DNA from: CAZHPA01 sp964533945
GTDB lineage: Bacteria > Bacillota > Clostridia > Lachnospirales > WRBF01
Length of the DNA: 64,000 nt
NCBI GenBank assembly: GCA_964533945.1
Contig: CAZHPA010000003.1
Coordinates: forward strand, 1 to 64,000
Direction of reading: 5' to 3'
Shown: piece by piece, positions 7,702 through 16,099 of the stretch
How positions within the stretch are numbered: the stretch's first letter is position 1
Layout: every line of letters begins with the position of its first letter
Program-made: the position numbers and the translations under genes
The notes under the pieces: generated by a model
Told to the model about the DNA's origin: nothing
Seen by the model: only the letters and a program-made list of their open reading frames with translations
The model's database searches: none

Positions 7702-8826
7702 ATGTACTACAAAGAAAACGAATTAAAGCTTGTCGCACTTGGCGGAGCGGATGAAATAGGGGCAAGCTGCTATTTCCTACAAATAGGCCGTTCCAACATT
7801 TTGCTTGATTGTGGGCTTAAAGCCGAAAATTGTTACCCAAATTTTGCTCCTTTAATTAAAAAAGGGTTAATTGAGCAAAATAGTCAAATTAATCAAGTTT
7901 TTATTTCCCATGCCCATTTAGACCATATCGGTTATCTTCCGCAAATTTTTACACTTTCAAATGCCGCCGTTTATTGTACATATTTAACAAAAGAAATTGG
8001 CTACCATTTGCTTTGGGATTTAAGACTTGAACACGTTAAACATTTAAATAAAAGAAAACAGGCAGAAGATGAATTGCTTGTTAAAGAATGCTTTGATAGA
8101 ATAAAAGTTATAAACTATATGAAAGAAATTAGCTTTCCCGATTATAAAATAACATTTTACGAATCGGGGCATATAAGTGGTGCTGCTATGATGCATATTA
8201 AAACAAAAAACCGCAGCTTACTATACACAGGCGATTTTTCGGGAAACTTTTTTTTGCCCGAAAATTTATGCGTAGATACAATGATAATATGTGGGACATA
8301 TGCAAACAATCCAACCCATGTTAGCCGTGACAGAAAAAACAAAATAATTTCAGAGATAGTATGGAATTTAAAAAAAAATCGTTCTGTTTATCTTCAGGCA
8401 AACCAGCTTACAAAAGGCATTGAACTTCTAGCTTTAATTAACGAAGAACTGCCTAAGGTTAATGTTTATTTAGAGCAGAATATTATGTGGCTTGCTCAAA
8501 AAATGAGCGAATTAAGAGTTCTTAAACTTGGGCTTAATAACTTTACCTACAATAAATACGACATAAAAACGCCGTGTGTTTATATCGGCAAGGACGAATG
8601 GCAAAACGGTTTTGTTAAAATTAAGTCAACGTTTTCTTTGCACGCAGACTACAACGAAATTAAAGCTTTTATTAAAAAATTAAATCCAGATAAAGCTGTA
8701 ATAGTTCATGTTGGTGCTTGTGATTTAGAGGAAAACCGTGAAATACTTTCAAAAGAGCTTATGCTTGACGCTGAATGTAAAACTCGGCTTATTTATCCCA
8801 AAAACGGTGATGTTTTAATATTGTAA
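7702..8826 (+). CDS. Metallo-beta-lactamase / beta-CASP-like hydrolase
   Basis: The product is 374 residues from ATG 7702 (a second ATG at 7681 lacks a ribosome site). Metal ligands are all visible: ILLDCGL, HAHLDH (His70, His72, Asp74, His75), SGHISGA, LYTGDF and the late SLHADY His. This is the arrangement of RNase J/CPSF-73-type enzymes. The beta-CASP insert (residues about 210-310) is short and divergent: the usual GGxVLIPxFAxGR is reduced to NRSVYLQANQLTKG. It likely cleaves RNA or another phosphodiester, but the weak insert makes the substrate uncertain. It leads an operon with a GrpE-like protein and an Hsp70, which is not the usual company of an RNase. Confidence 0.82.
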   Translation: MYYKENELKLVALGGADEIGASCYFLQIGRSNILLDCGLKAENCYPNFAPLIKKGLIEQNSQINQVFISHAHLDHIGYLPQIFTLSNAAVYCTYLTKEIGYHLLWDLRLEHVKHLNKRKQAEDELLVKECFDRIKVINYMKEISFPDYKITFYESGHISGAAMMHIKTKNRSLLYTGDFSGNFFLPENLCVDTMIICGTYANNPTHVSRDRKNKIISEIVWNLKKNRSVYLQANQLTKGIELLALINEELPKVNVYLEQNIMWLAQKMSELRVLKLGLNNFTYNKYDIKTPCVYIGKDEWQNGFVKIKSTFSLHADYNEIKAFIKKLNPDKAVIVHVGACDLEENREILSKELMLDAECKTRLIYPKNGDVLIL

Positions 8827-8862
8827 CAATTATAATTTATAATGCATGGAAGGGATATATTT

Positions 8863-9909
8863 ATGAAAGAGAAGAAAATAAAGCAGAAAATTCTCGATGA
8901 AACAAATAAGCTTGTTAAAAAATATGTTAAGCAGTCTAAATTAAATAGTTCTAAAATAGAACGTGAAAACAAAGTGCTTAGATGTTTTGTTAACGAGTCT
9001 GATATTCAGCCACGTATTTGTGCCGAAAAACTAACAACCGAAGGGGAGCATATAACCGGTTACGACGTTATAGAAGCACTTAGATTTTTAAAACTCACAA
9101 TTATTAAAGACCGTACAAAAATGATTAAATATGCAGATGAAATTTGCGAATTAATCTATAATTCATTAGCCGGCGACAATGCATCTTTTGAAAAACTTGA
9201 ACAAGCTTTAACAGAAAAGGATAAATGGCACAAACAGCAAGCACGCCTTGTTTTGCTTAGATTATTTGAAAAATACCCCGAGTTATACAGCTTGCCGTGC
9301 TACAACGACATTTTAATATTTGGAGATATTTTTTGCAAATTTTGCCTATTTGATTTAATTTCATTGGCAGGAGCAGAATTTGGCCTAGACACAAAAGCTG
9401 TAGCTAATAAAGATGTAGAGCAGCTTGAAAAAGAAATAATTCGTGTTACAGATAGTTTGATTAGCGTTAACAATATGCTTGAAGAATTGCAAGATGACTT
9501 TGAAGAAAGACTTGAAGCAAGCAAAATTCAGGAGAAAAAAGAATTTTTCTCTCTTCTTAATTCTGAAAAATATGGATTCTTTTTAGATTGTCTTTTAACT
9601 TGTAGAAGTGGGCTTGAAAAGCTTACTAAAGAAAATTATGAATTTCCTGTTGAAATTTCCAGTTTATCTATAATGCTTAAAAAATTAATTGAATTTATAA
9701 AAGATTGCGAAATAAACCCAATTATGAAAGTTGGCAAAAAATTGATTGTTAAAGCTTCTGAAATTGATGATTACGAATATTATGGAACGCCTTTTGAAGA
9801 TGAAGATGACGAAAAAGCAGTTGAAGTTATTTCACCGGGCTGGGCTTTTGCCAAAAACAAAGACATTCAAATTTCAAAGCCTAAAATAAGAGAAATGCAC
9901 AACAAATAA
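8863..9909 (+). CDS. GrpE-like nucleotide exchange factor, N-terminally extended
   Basis: The product is 348 residues from ATG 8863, with GGAAGGG upstream. The C-terminal part (about 285-348) resembles the GrpE beta domain: INPIMKVGKKLIVKASEID, then FEDEDDEKAVEVISPGWAFA and a closing KPKIREM. Before it lies a coiled coil of about 60 residues (VEQLEKEIIRVTDSLISVNN onward) and a helical region, matching GrpE order. The first 180 residues are extra, helical, with no recognised domain; there is no HPD motif, so it is not a J protein. It sits 18 bases before an Hsp70 gene, so the likely role is exchange factor or adaptor for that partner. The match is by eye. Confidence 0.65.
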   Translation: MKEKKIKQKILDETNKLVKKYVKQSKLNSSKIERENKVLRCFVNESDIQPRICAEKLTTEGEHITGYDVIEALRFLKLTIIKDRTKMIKYADEICELIYNSLAGDNASFEKLEQALTEKDKWHKQQARLVLLRLFEKYPELYSLPCYNDILIFGDIFCKFCLFDLISLAGAEFGLDTKAVANKDVEQLEKEIIRVTDSLISVNNMLEELQDDFEERLEASKIQEKKEFFSLLNSEKYGFFLDCLLTCRSGLEKLTKENYEFPVEISSLSIMLKKLIEFIKDCEINPIMKVGKKLIVKASEIDDYEYYGTPFEDEDDEKAVEVISPGWAFAKNKDIQISKPKIREMHNK

Positions 9910-9927
9910 AACTAAGGAGAATTGCTT

Positions 9928-12645
9928 ATGTATAATCATAGTGATTTATGCGTTGGGATTGATTTAGGAACAACAAATTCGGCACTTTCAGTAATTGCAA
10001 TTACACCGGGGGGTATTATAAGAACAAAAATTATAGATTTGCCACGCCTAACTTCATATCATGGCTATGGGGGTTCCGCATTGGCAGACACATACTCGTC
10101 TCTTTTGCCTTCTTATGTTTTTTATAGAAAAGAACGTTCGGGCGGTTACACACCAATGGTTGGCGACTATGCAAGAAAACAATACGGGCTTCACCCTCAA
10201 TTTACTGCAAAATCAATTAAAAGCCAAATGGGAAATCAAACAGTTGTTGGTTTAAGCTCAGATATTCCCGATAAAACACCAGAAGCCGTTGTTTCAAGAA
10301 TATTAAAACATATGATTAAAAGTGCTTCTAAATATTGTAAAACACAAATTACAGACGTTATTATAACAGTTCCGGCAAATTTTGATATATCTATGAGAAA
10401 CGCAACTATAGAAGCAGCAAAGCTTGCAGGAATTTGCGTTGCCAATGAAGATGGAACAAAGCGCCAAATTCTTTTGCCAGAACCAACGGCTGTTTTATAT
10501 GATTTAATTAACCAAATTCAACAAGGAGAAATTCCAAATGTAACATTTGAACTTTCAGAACATGAAAAAAAGCTTATACTTGTTTTTGACATTGGAGGAG
10601 GAACACTTGACATCACAGTACATAGGATTGGAAGAAAACCAAATAATCCTGAAGTGCTTGTTTTAGATGAAATTGCAACAAACAGATATACAAACATTGG
10701 AGGTGATAATTTCGATGAACTTGTTAAAGAGTATATGTTTAGCAGTTATTTAAAAATGTGTGAAAAAGTTGGTAAACGTAAAGAAGCTGAAAGTGACAGA
10801 GAAATAGTTTATTCTCAACTTCTTGAATATGCCGAACTTTTAAAAATTAAAATAAATGCAAAAGCAAGAGAAGAAGATGATGGTTGGGGAGATGAAAGCG
10901 ATAAAGTTTCTGCCGGAGGGCATATTAGTACAGGTTATTCCTATGATGAAGACTTTTCGCTTGAAGATTATAAAAAAATTGTTTCAAAGCTTATGGGTTA
11001 TGAACTAAAATATGATGATTTTAAAAGATTTGATAATATCCCCGAATATTTGAAAGGAAATATAATATATCCGATTTTGGATGTTTTGAAAAAAACAAGC
11101 CAAAAGCTTGGAACAAACGACTTCAAAATTGATGAAGTTGTTTTAAATGGGGGAATGTCCAAATTTATATTAATTGAGGAAAGGATTAAACAATTTTTTA
11201 ATTGCGAACCGCTTGCTGTAACATTGCCAGATTTGGCAGTTGCAAGGGGTGCTTCTGTGTATCACTATTATATGCATAAATACTCAGAGCTGCAAGAAAA
11301 TTTAAAAGAAGCAGAAAAGAAAAATATTGGAATACAAACAGGTAACATTGTTCTAAATGATGATATTTATTTAGCACTTAAAAATAATATAAAACACAAA
11401 CTAATGGAAGCAGGGCAAAATTTACCGTTTACTTCAGATGAAATAACCGGTTTTAAACTTGAACCTCGCCAAAATGAAATTAGTGTGCCAATTTGGGATA
11501 GCAGAAGAAAATTGGCTTCTGGTAAAATTAAATTTAATAAAACTTATTATGATGGAGCTGATATTTCAATTAAATTTACTTTAAGCAAAAGCAAACTTCT
11601 TTCATTGGAAGCTGATGCATATGTTGGCGGCAAATTAATTGAAACAGGGAGCGTTTCAGTTTTATTTAAAGAAAGTTCGAACGTTAAAGACCACACAACA
11701 CTTTTTCCTCCCCATGGAAGCAAATTAAACCCTGCAAGCGAAATTAACACAATCGAGCAGTTTTGCGAAAACATTATTTCCCTTTCTCAAGGTAAAGGTA
11801 AAGGCAAAAGCTCTAATACTAAAATTAAAATAACAACAATTCAAAAGCAACTTAGAATGACAGTTAAAAACATTCATGCTTGCCAAAACCCTGAAGATTT
11901 TGCAGAAAAAGTTTTGGAAAAGCTTGAAAGAACTAACAATGCATTGTTAAAACATAGGCTATTTGTAATTGCCAGAAAGCTATGTAAAAGCTGGAAAGAA
12001 GAAGAAAGAAGGGAACTTGCAAGCCATTGCCTTAATGCAATTAGCGGAGAACTTAACGGAATGGATGCCGCCGGCGACGAATCTACAACAAACATAGAGG
12101 CAATACAAGCTTTGGGTGTTTGCGGAAGCCTCTTGCAAATTAATAAACTTAAAAAGCTACATTCAAAGGAAAAATATAAATCAGCAATACTATCTGCCTA
12201 TGCAAGCTCTAAAACCTGCATAGATTTTATATATACAGAACTTGTTTCAAAAATGAATTATAAAAAATCAATACAAACTCCTGTTTGGGCAATTGGTGTT
12301 GCAATGAATGATAATGAAGATGTAGACTTTGAAAGAAAACATCAAGCTATAGTTAAAATAGTTTTGGCTATTGAAAGCTGCACGTTAAACATTGTGGAAC
12401 TTTCAAATGCTGTAATTGCGCTTGGGTTAATTTGTGATAGCAGAAAAAATAGCTTCTCTGCAAAAGAAGAAGATAAACAATTTTGCCTTGAATGCATTAA
12501 TAAAATTGATAGCTTATATTATTTTGATAACAATACTAATTTTAATAAAACGTTGGCAATTTCAAGAAAAATAATTAACGGTTTAATGCTTAATTCGGAT
12601 GATGAAAAATATTTGCTTAGTAGAATTGAAAATGAAGAAGAATAA
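9928..12645 (+). CDS. Divergent Hsp70-family chaperone (905 residues)
   Basis: The product is 905 residues from ATG 9928, seven bases after AAGGAGA. The ATPase domain is plain: GIDLGTTNSALSV (phosphate 1), LILVFDIGGGTLDITV (phosphate 2, near residue 223), NIGGDNFDELV, and VVLNGGMSKFILI (adenosine motif). Two charged inserts lengthen the domain. Residues about 480-620 may be a reduced substrate-binding beta domain. From about 640 on it is helical with many short helices, HEAT-like, quite unlike the DnaK lid and without an EEVD-like end. It is co-transcribed with the MBL and GrpE-like genes. It is not the housekeeping DnaK, and its client is unknown. Confidence 0.88.
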   Translation: MYNHSDLCVGIDLGTTNSALSVIAITPGGIIRTKIIDLPRLTSYHGYGGSALADTYSSLLPSYVFYRKERSGGYTPMVGDYARKQYGLHPQFTAKSIKSQMGNQTVVGLSSDIPDKTPEAVVSRILKHMIKSASKYCKTQITDVIITVPANFDISMRNATIEAAKLAGICVANEDGTKRQILLPEPTAVLYDLINQIQQGEIPNVTFELSEHEKKLILVFDIGGGTLDITVHRIGRKPNNPEVLVLDEIATNRYTNIGGDNFDELVKEYMFSSYLKMCEKVGKRKEAESDREIVYSQLLEYAELLKIKINAKAREEDDGWGDESDKVSAGGHISTGYSYDEDFSLEDYKKIVSKLMGYELKYDDFKRFDNIPEYLKGNIIYPILDVLKKTSQKLGTNDFKIDEVVLNGGMSKFILIEERIKQFFNCEPLAVTLPDLAVARGASVYHYYMHKYSELQENLKEAEKKNIGIQTGNIVLNDDIYLALKNNIKHKLMEAGQNLPFTSDEITGFKLEPRQNEISVPIWDSRRKLASGKIKFNKTYYDGADISIKFTLSKSKLLSLEADAYVGGKLIETGSVSVLFKESSNVKDHTTLFPPHGSKLNPASEINTIEQFCENIISLSQGKGKGKSSNTKIKITTIQKQLRMTVKNIHACQNPEDFAEKVLEKLERTNNALLKHRLFVIARKLCKSWKEEERRELASHCLNAISGELNGMDAAGDESTTNIEAIQALGVCGSLLQINKLKKLHSKEKYKSAILSAYASSKTCIDFIYTELVSKMNYKKSIQTPVWAIGVAMNDNEDVDFERKHQAIVKIVLAIESCTLNIVELSNAVIALGLICDSRKNSFSAKEEDKQFCLECINKIDSLYYFDNNTNFNKTLAISRKIINGLMLNSDDEKYLLSRIENEEE

Positions 12646-12653
12646 AAAATTTT

Positions 12654-12690
12654 TTCCCTAAAGTCTTTGATTTTAGGGAATTTATTTTTA
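12654..12690 (+). terminator. Terminator of the MBL-GrpE-like-Hsp70 operon
   Basis: TTCCCTAAA and TTTAGGGAA pair across a short loop, followed by TTTATTTTTA. It closes the operon right after the Hsp70 stop codon. Confidence 0.82.
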
Positions 12691-12708
12691 ATAATGCAAC
12701 AAATTTTC

Positions 12709-12737
12709 TTTACAGAATATTAATTTTTTGGTATAAT
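12709..12737 (+). promoter_or_regulatory. Promoter of the Na+-pumping decarboxylase operon
   Basis: TTTACA (12709-12714), a 17-base spacer and TATAAT (12732-12737). The untranslated leader to ATG 12873 would be about 130 bases, with no riboswitch that I recognise. Confidence 0.72.
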
Positions 12738-12872
12738 TGTTATTATTATAACATTAAGAAATATTTATTTTTATTCTTATCTTTATTTTAAGGCGGATGA
12801 AAAATGAGCAGATTTTATTAATTTACTTAGAACAAGAAAAATATTATAACTAAAAACTAAAGGAGGTAGATT

Positions 12873-14141
12873 ATGCAGCCTATATTAAATTTATTAGACG
12901 ACAACAGCTTTGTCGAAATTGGAGCATTAACAAAAAATAGCACTGTTATAACAGGCTACGGCACAATTAACAATCGGCTTGTTTTCGTCTTTTGTCAAAA
13001 TGGTTCGGTTGATTTGCTTCACGCTAAAAAAATCGAAAACATATATTCAAACGCATTAAAAACAGGCTCTCCCGTTATTGGTATTTTAAATTCAAATGGA
13101 ATGAACATTAAAGGCGGCTTGGAAATTTTAGATGCCTACGGAACAATTTTAAAAACTCAAGCAGATGCAAGCGGCGTTATTTTGCAAATTTGCTATGTTA
13201 CAGGAGAATGCATTGGAACATCTGCATTTATGGCAGGCGTTTCGGATTTTGTTTTTATGACCGATAAAAGCGGCAAACTGTGCCTAGAAAGCCCCAATGT
13301 TTACACAGATGCCAAAAGCTTTGATTCAAATTCTGTTTTAAACGGTGCATATCATAGCGAAAAAACAGGGCTTGCCCATTTTTCATACAAAACAGACGAG
13401 CAATGCATTAATGGTATTAGAGAACTTGTTGGCTACTTGCCATCAAACTATTTAGAAACTTCTGAATGTCCTTTTACAGAAGATGATTTAAACAGAACTG
13501 ATGAAGCATTAAATAACCCAAATATTGATATGCAATCAATAATTAATTCATTGGCAGATGACAAAAAGTTTTTAAACGTTAACGGCAATTATTGCAAAAA
13601 TTTAATTACAGGCTTTTCAAGCTTTGGCGGATATACAGCGGCAGTTGTTGCAAACAACGGGGCATTAAATGCTTTGGCGTTGCAAAAGGCATCAGATTTC
13701 GTCAATTTTTGTGATGCCTTCAACATTCCTATAGTAAACTTAACAGATGCAACTTGCTATGAAAACAATTTACAAGGCGATAGTCTTTCAATTCGTAATG
13801 GCGCTAAACTAATTAGAGCATATGCAAATGCCACAGTTCCAAAAATTAACGTTATAGTTAAAGGAGCGGTTGGCAGCAGCTATTTAATTATGAATTCTAA
13901 ACATATAGGAGCAGATGTTGTTATTGCATGGAAAAACTCATTTGTTTCTGTAATGGAAAAAGAGGCGGCATCAAAGCTTTTTAATATATCTATAGACAAA
14001 ACACCGCTTGATGCAGCATCTTATGGTTATGTTGATGATATTATAGAGCCTTCAATTACACGCAAGCGCCTTATAATGCATTTAGAAATGCTATCTTCCA
14101 AGCGCTGTTCAAATCATGCTAAGAAGCATTGTTCAATCTAA
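12873..14141 (+). CDS. Divergent acyl-CoA carboxyltransferase subunit (MmdA/transcarboxylase 12S-like)
   Basis: The product is 422 residues against about 510 for normal methylmalonyl-CoA decarboxylase alpha. Both crotonase-like halves can be followed: SPVIGILNSNGMNIKGGLE in the N half, and FCDAFNIPIVNLTDATCYE with GAKLIRAYANATVPKINVI and YLIMNSKHIGADVVIAW in the C half. The glycine-rich oxyanion and CoA motifs are eroded: the usual NDGGGARIQEG is LNSNGMNIKGG, and GGAYIVMNSK is GSSYLIMNSK. It has a strong AAAGGAGG site and leads the decarboxylase operon. It may still move a carboxyl group between biotin and an acyl-CoA, or it may be structural. I would not assume catalysis. Confidence 0.82.
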   Translation: MQPILNLLDDNSFVEIGALTKNSTVITGYGTINNRLVFVFCQNGSVDLLHAKKIENIYSNALKTGSPVIGILNSNGMNIKGGLEILDAYGTILKTQADASGVILQICYVTGECIGTSAFMAGVSDFVFMTDKSGKLCLESPNVYTDAKSFDSNSVLNGAYHSEKTGLAHFSYKTDEQCINGIRELVGYLPSNYLETSECPFTEDDLNRTDEALNNPNIDMQSIINSLADDKKFLNVNGNYCKNLITGFSSFGGYTAAVVANNGALNALALQKASDFVNFCDAFNIPIVNLTDATCYENNLQGDSLSIRNGAKLIRAYANATVPKINVIVKGAVGSSYLIMNSKHIGADVVIAWKNSFVSVMEKEAASKLFNISIDKTPLDAASYGYVDDIIEPSITRKRLIMHLEMLSSKRCSNHAKKHCSI

Positions 14142-14169
14142 AGTTTAAAGCTTAAAGCGAGGGGTTTAT

Positions 14170-14505
14170 ATGTTAGGTGAAGGTTTAGTTATTGCTGTTA
14201 TAGGTATATTTGTAGTTGCAGCAGCGCTTGGGCTTATTTCGGCTTTATTGTATCTTCTTAAATTTGCTGGAGGAAGCGAAAAGCCAAAACCCGTTGAAGT
14301 TGCCGTTAATGTTAGCGAACCTATTGCTGTACAGCAAGATGATTCAGAAATTGTGGCAGCTATAACAGCGGCAATTGCAGCAAGTCTTAATACAACAGCC
14401 GACAAGCTTGTTGTTCGCTCATTTAGAAAAGTTTCGGCTTGGAATACATCAAGCTGTGTAACAAATAGCATAATAAATAATAATGTTTCGGGAGGGAAAA
14501 AATAA
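14170..14505 (+). CDS. oadG: OadG-family small subunit of Na+-pumping decarboxylase
   Basis: The product is 111 residues with one membrane helix at the N-terminus (residues 5-30). A soluble tail includes AAITAAIAASLNTTADKLVVRSFRK and a closing AWNTSS motif typical of gamma/delta subunits. The subunit anchors and assembles the pump. It begins 28 bases after the carboxyltransferase gene, and its TAA directly abuts the ATG of the biotin carrier gene. Confidence 0.85.
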   Translation: MLGEGLVIAVIGIFVVAAALGLISALLYLLKFAGGSEKPKPVEVAVNVSEPIAVQQDDSEIVAAITAAIAASLNTTADKLVVRSFRKVSAWNTSSCVTNSIINNNVSGGKK

Positions 14506-14883
14506 ATGAAAAACTATAGAGTAACAGTTAACGGCACAGCGTATGAAGTGTCTGTTGAAGAATTAGGAAGCGATGGAGCTTCAAGTACACCTTCGCCTGC
14601 ACCTTCTTCTGCAAATAAAGCGCCGCAAAAAGCAGCAGCGCCTGCGCCATCTTCCGGTTCGGTTGGAGGACATAAAGTTTTAAGCCCAATGCCGGGTACT
14701 GTTTTAGATATTAAAGTTTCGCAAGGAGAAAAAGTTAGCGCAAACAAAGTTGTTATTATATTAGAAGCCATGAAAATGGAAAATGAAATTGTAACGCCTG
14801 TTTCGGGAACTGTTGCTTCAATTAATGTTACAAAAGGCGCAAGTGTTAATACAGGAGATTTACTTGTTTCCATAGCACAATAA
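14506..14883 (+). CDS. Biotin carboxyl carrier subunit
   Basis: The product is 125 residues. It has a short N-terminal beta segment, an Ala/Pro/Ser-rich flexible linker (about residues 25-50) and a biotinyl domain (about 53-125). The biotin acceptor is Lys90 in EAMKMENE. The swinging biotin carries CO2 from the carboxyltransferase active sites to the membrane beta subunit. Its start codon touches the stop of the previous gene, and a GGGAGGG site lies inside that gene, so translation is probably coupled. Confidence 0.93.
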   Translation: MKNYRVTVNGTAYEVSVEELGSDGASSTPSPAPSSANKAPQKAAAPAPSSGSVGGHKVLSPMPGTVLDIKVSQGEKVSANKVVIILEAMKMENEIVTPVSGTVASINVTKGASVNTGDLLVSIAQ

Positions 14884-14908
14884 AAACTACGGTTGGGGGT
14901 AAATCTTT

Positions 14909-16060
14909 ATGGAAATATTAAGAAGTATTTTTGAATTTTTCTATAATTCAGGTTTTAGGCTTTTTTTTGAAGGAGATAATTATAAATTTTTAATAATGAT
15001 TTTAGTTTCTCTCTTTTTTATATATCTTGCAATTGCAAAAAAATACGAACCTCTCCTTTTGCTTCCTATTGCTTTTGGAATGCTTATAGTTAACATACCG
15101 GGCGTTACAATTATGCAAGCTGAAACGGCAAATTCAACAGGCGGTATGCTATATTATTTAAGCAAAGGAAATAAGCTTGGCGTTTTCCCTCCTTTAATAT
15201 TTTTGGGCGTTGGGGCATTAACCGATTTTGGGCCTTTAATTGCAAACCCTAAAAGTCTTTTGCTTGGAGCGGCAGCTCAAGTTGGTATATTTATTACGTT
15301 TTTAGGAGCATTAATATTAGGATTTGATATTAATGTTGCTGCTGCCATAGGAATTATCGGTGGAGCAGATGGCCCAACGGCAATTTATCTTGCAAACAAA
15401 CTAGCGCAAGAATGGCAAGGAACAATAGCCCTTGCAGCATATTCGTATATGGCGCTTGTTCCTATAATTCAGCCTCCAATTATGAGAGCTTTAACAACAA
15501 AACAAGAGCGTGCAATTAAAATGGAGCAGTTAAGAGTAGTTACTAAACGTGAAAAAATATTATTCCCTATAATTGTAACAATTTTAGTTGTTTTATTAAT
15601 AAGTGATAGCGCACCGCTTGTTGGTATGCTTATGCTTGGAAATTTATTTAAAGAATGCGCCGTAACAGACAAGCTTTCAAATGCGGCAAGCGAATATTTA
15701 ATGTATATTGTAACTATTTTTATTGGAATTACAGTTGGCGCAACAACAAAAGCAGATGTTTTCTTAACTCCTGAAACAATTAAAGTTCTTTGCCTTGGGC
15801 TTTTTGCATTTGCCATTTCAACAGCTTCCGGCGTTTTGCTCGGAAAAGTTATGTGTAAATTGTCGGGCGGCAAAATTAATCCGCTAATTGGGGCTGCTGG
15901 TGTTTCTGCTGTTCCTATGGCTGCTCGTGTCGCTCAAAAAGTTGGACAGGAAGAAAACCCAAATAACTATTTGCTAATGCACGCTATGGGGCCAAACGTT
16001 GCCGGCGTTATTGGTTCTGCTGTTGCCGCAGGTGTATTTTTATCAATATTAGGTAAGTAA
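14909..16060 (+). CDS. oadB: Na+-translocating decarboxylase beta subunit
   Basis: The product is 383 residues and highly hydrophobic, with about ten membrane segments. The signatures GALTDFGPLIANP, GIIGGADGPTAIYLA (the Na+/carboxybiotin site region) and AARVAQKVGQEENP followed by MGPNVAGVIGSAVAAG are those of OadB/MmdB/GcdB. It decarboxylates carboxybiotin and pumps Na+ outward. It starts 25 bases after the biotin carrier gene. Length and motifs are normal. Confidence 0.95.
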   Translation: MEILRSIFEFFYNSGFRLFFEGDNYKFLIMILVSLFFIYLAIAKKYEPLLLLPIAFGMLIVNIPGVTIMQAETANSTGGMLYYLSKGNKLGVFPPLIFLGVGALTDFGPLIANPKSLLLGAAAQVGIFITFLGALILGFDINVAAAIGIIGGADGPTAIYLANKLAQEWQGTIALAAYSYMALVPIIQPPIMRALTTKQERAIKMEQLRVVTKREKILFPIIVTILVVLLISDSAPLVGMLMLGNLFKECAVTDKLSNAASEYLMYIVTIFIGITVGATTKADVFLTPETIKVLCLGLFAFAISTASGVLLGKVMCKLSGGKINPLIGAAGVSAVPMAARVAQKVGQEENPNNYLLMHAMGPNVAGVIGSAVAAGVFLSILGK

Positions 16061-16099
16061 TAAGCTCATAAAATCAAAGGTTTTAGGGGGAAAAATAAA

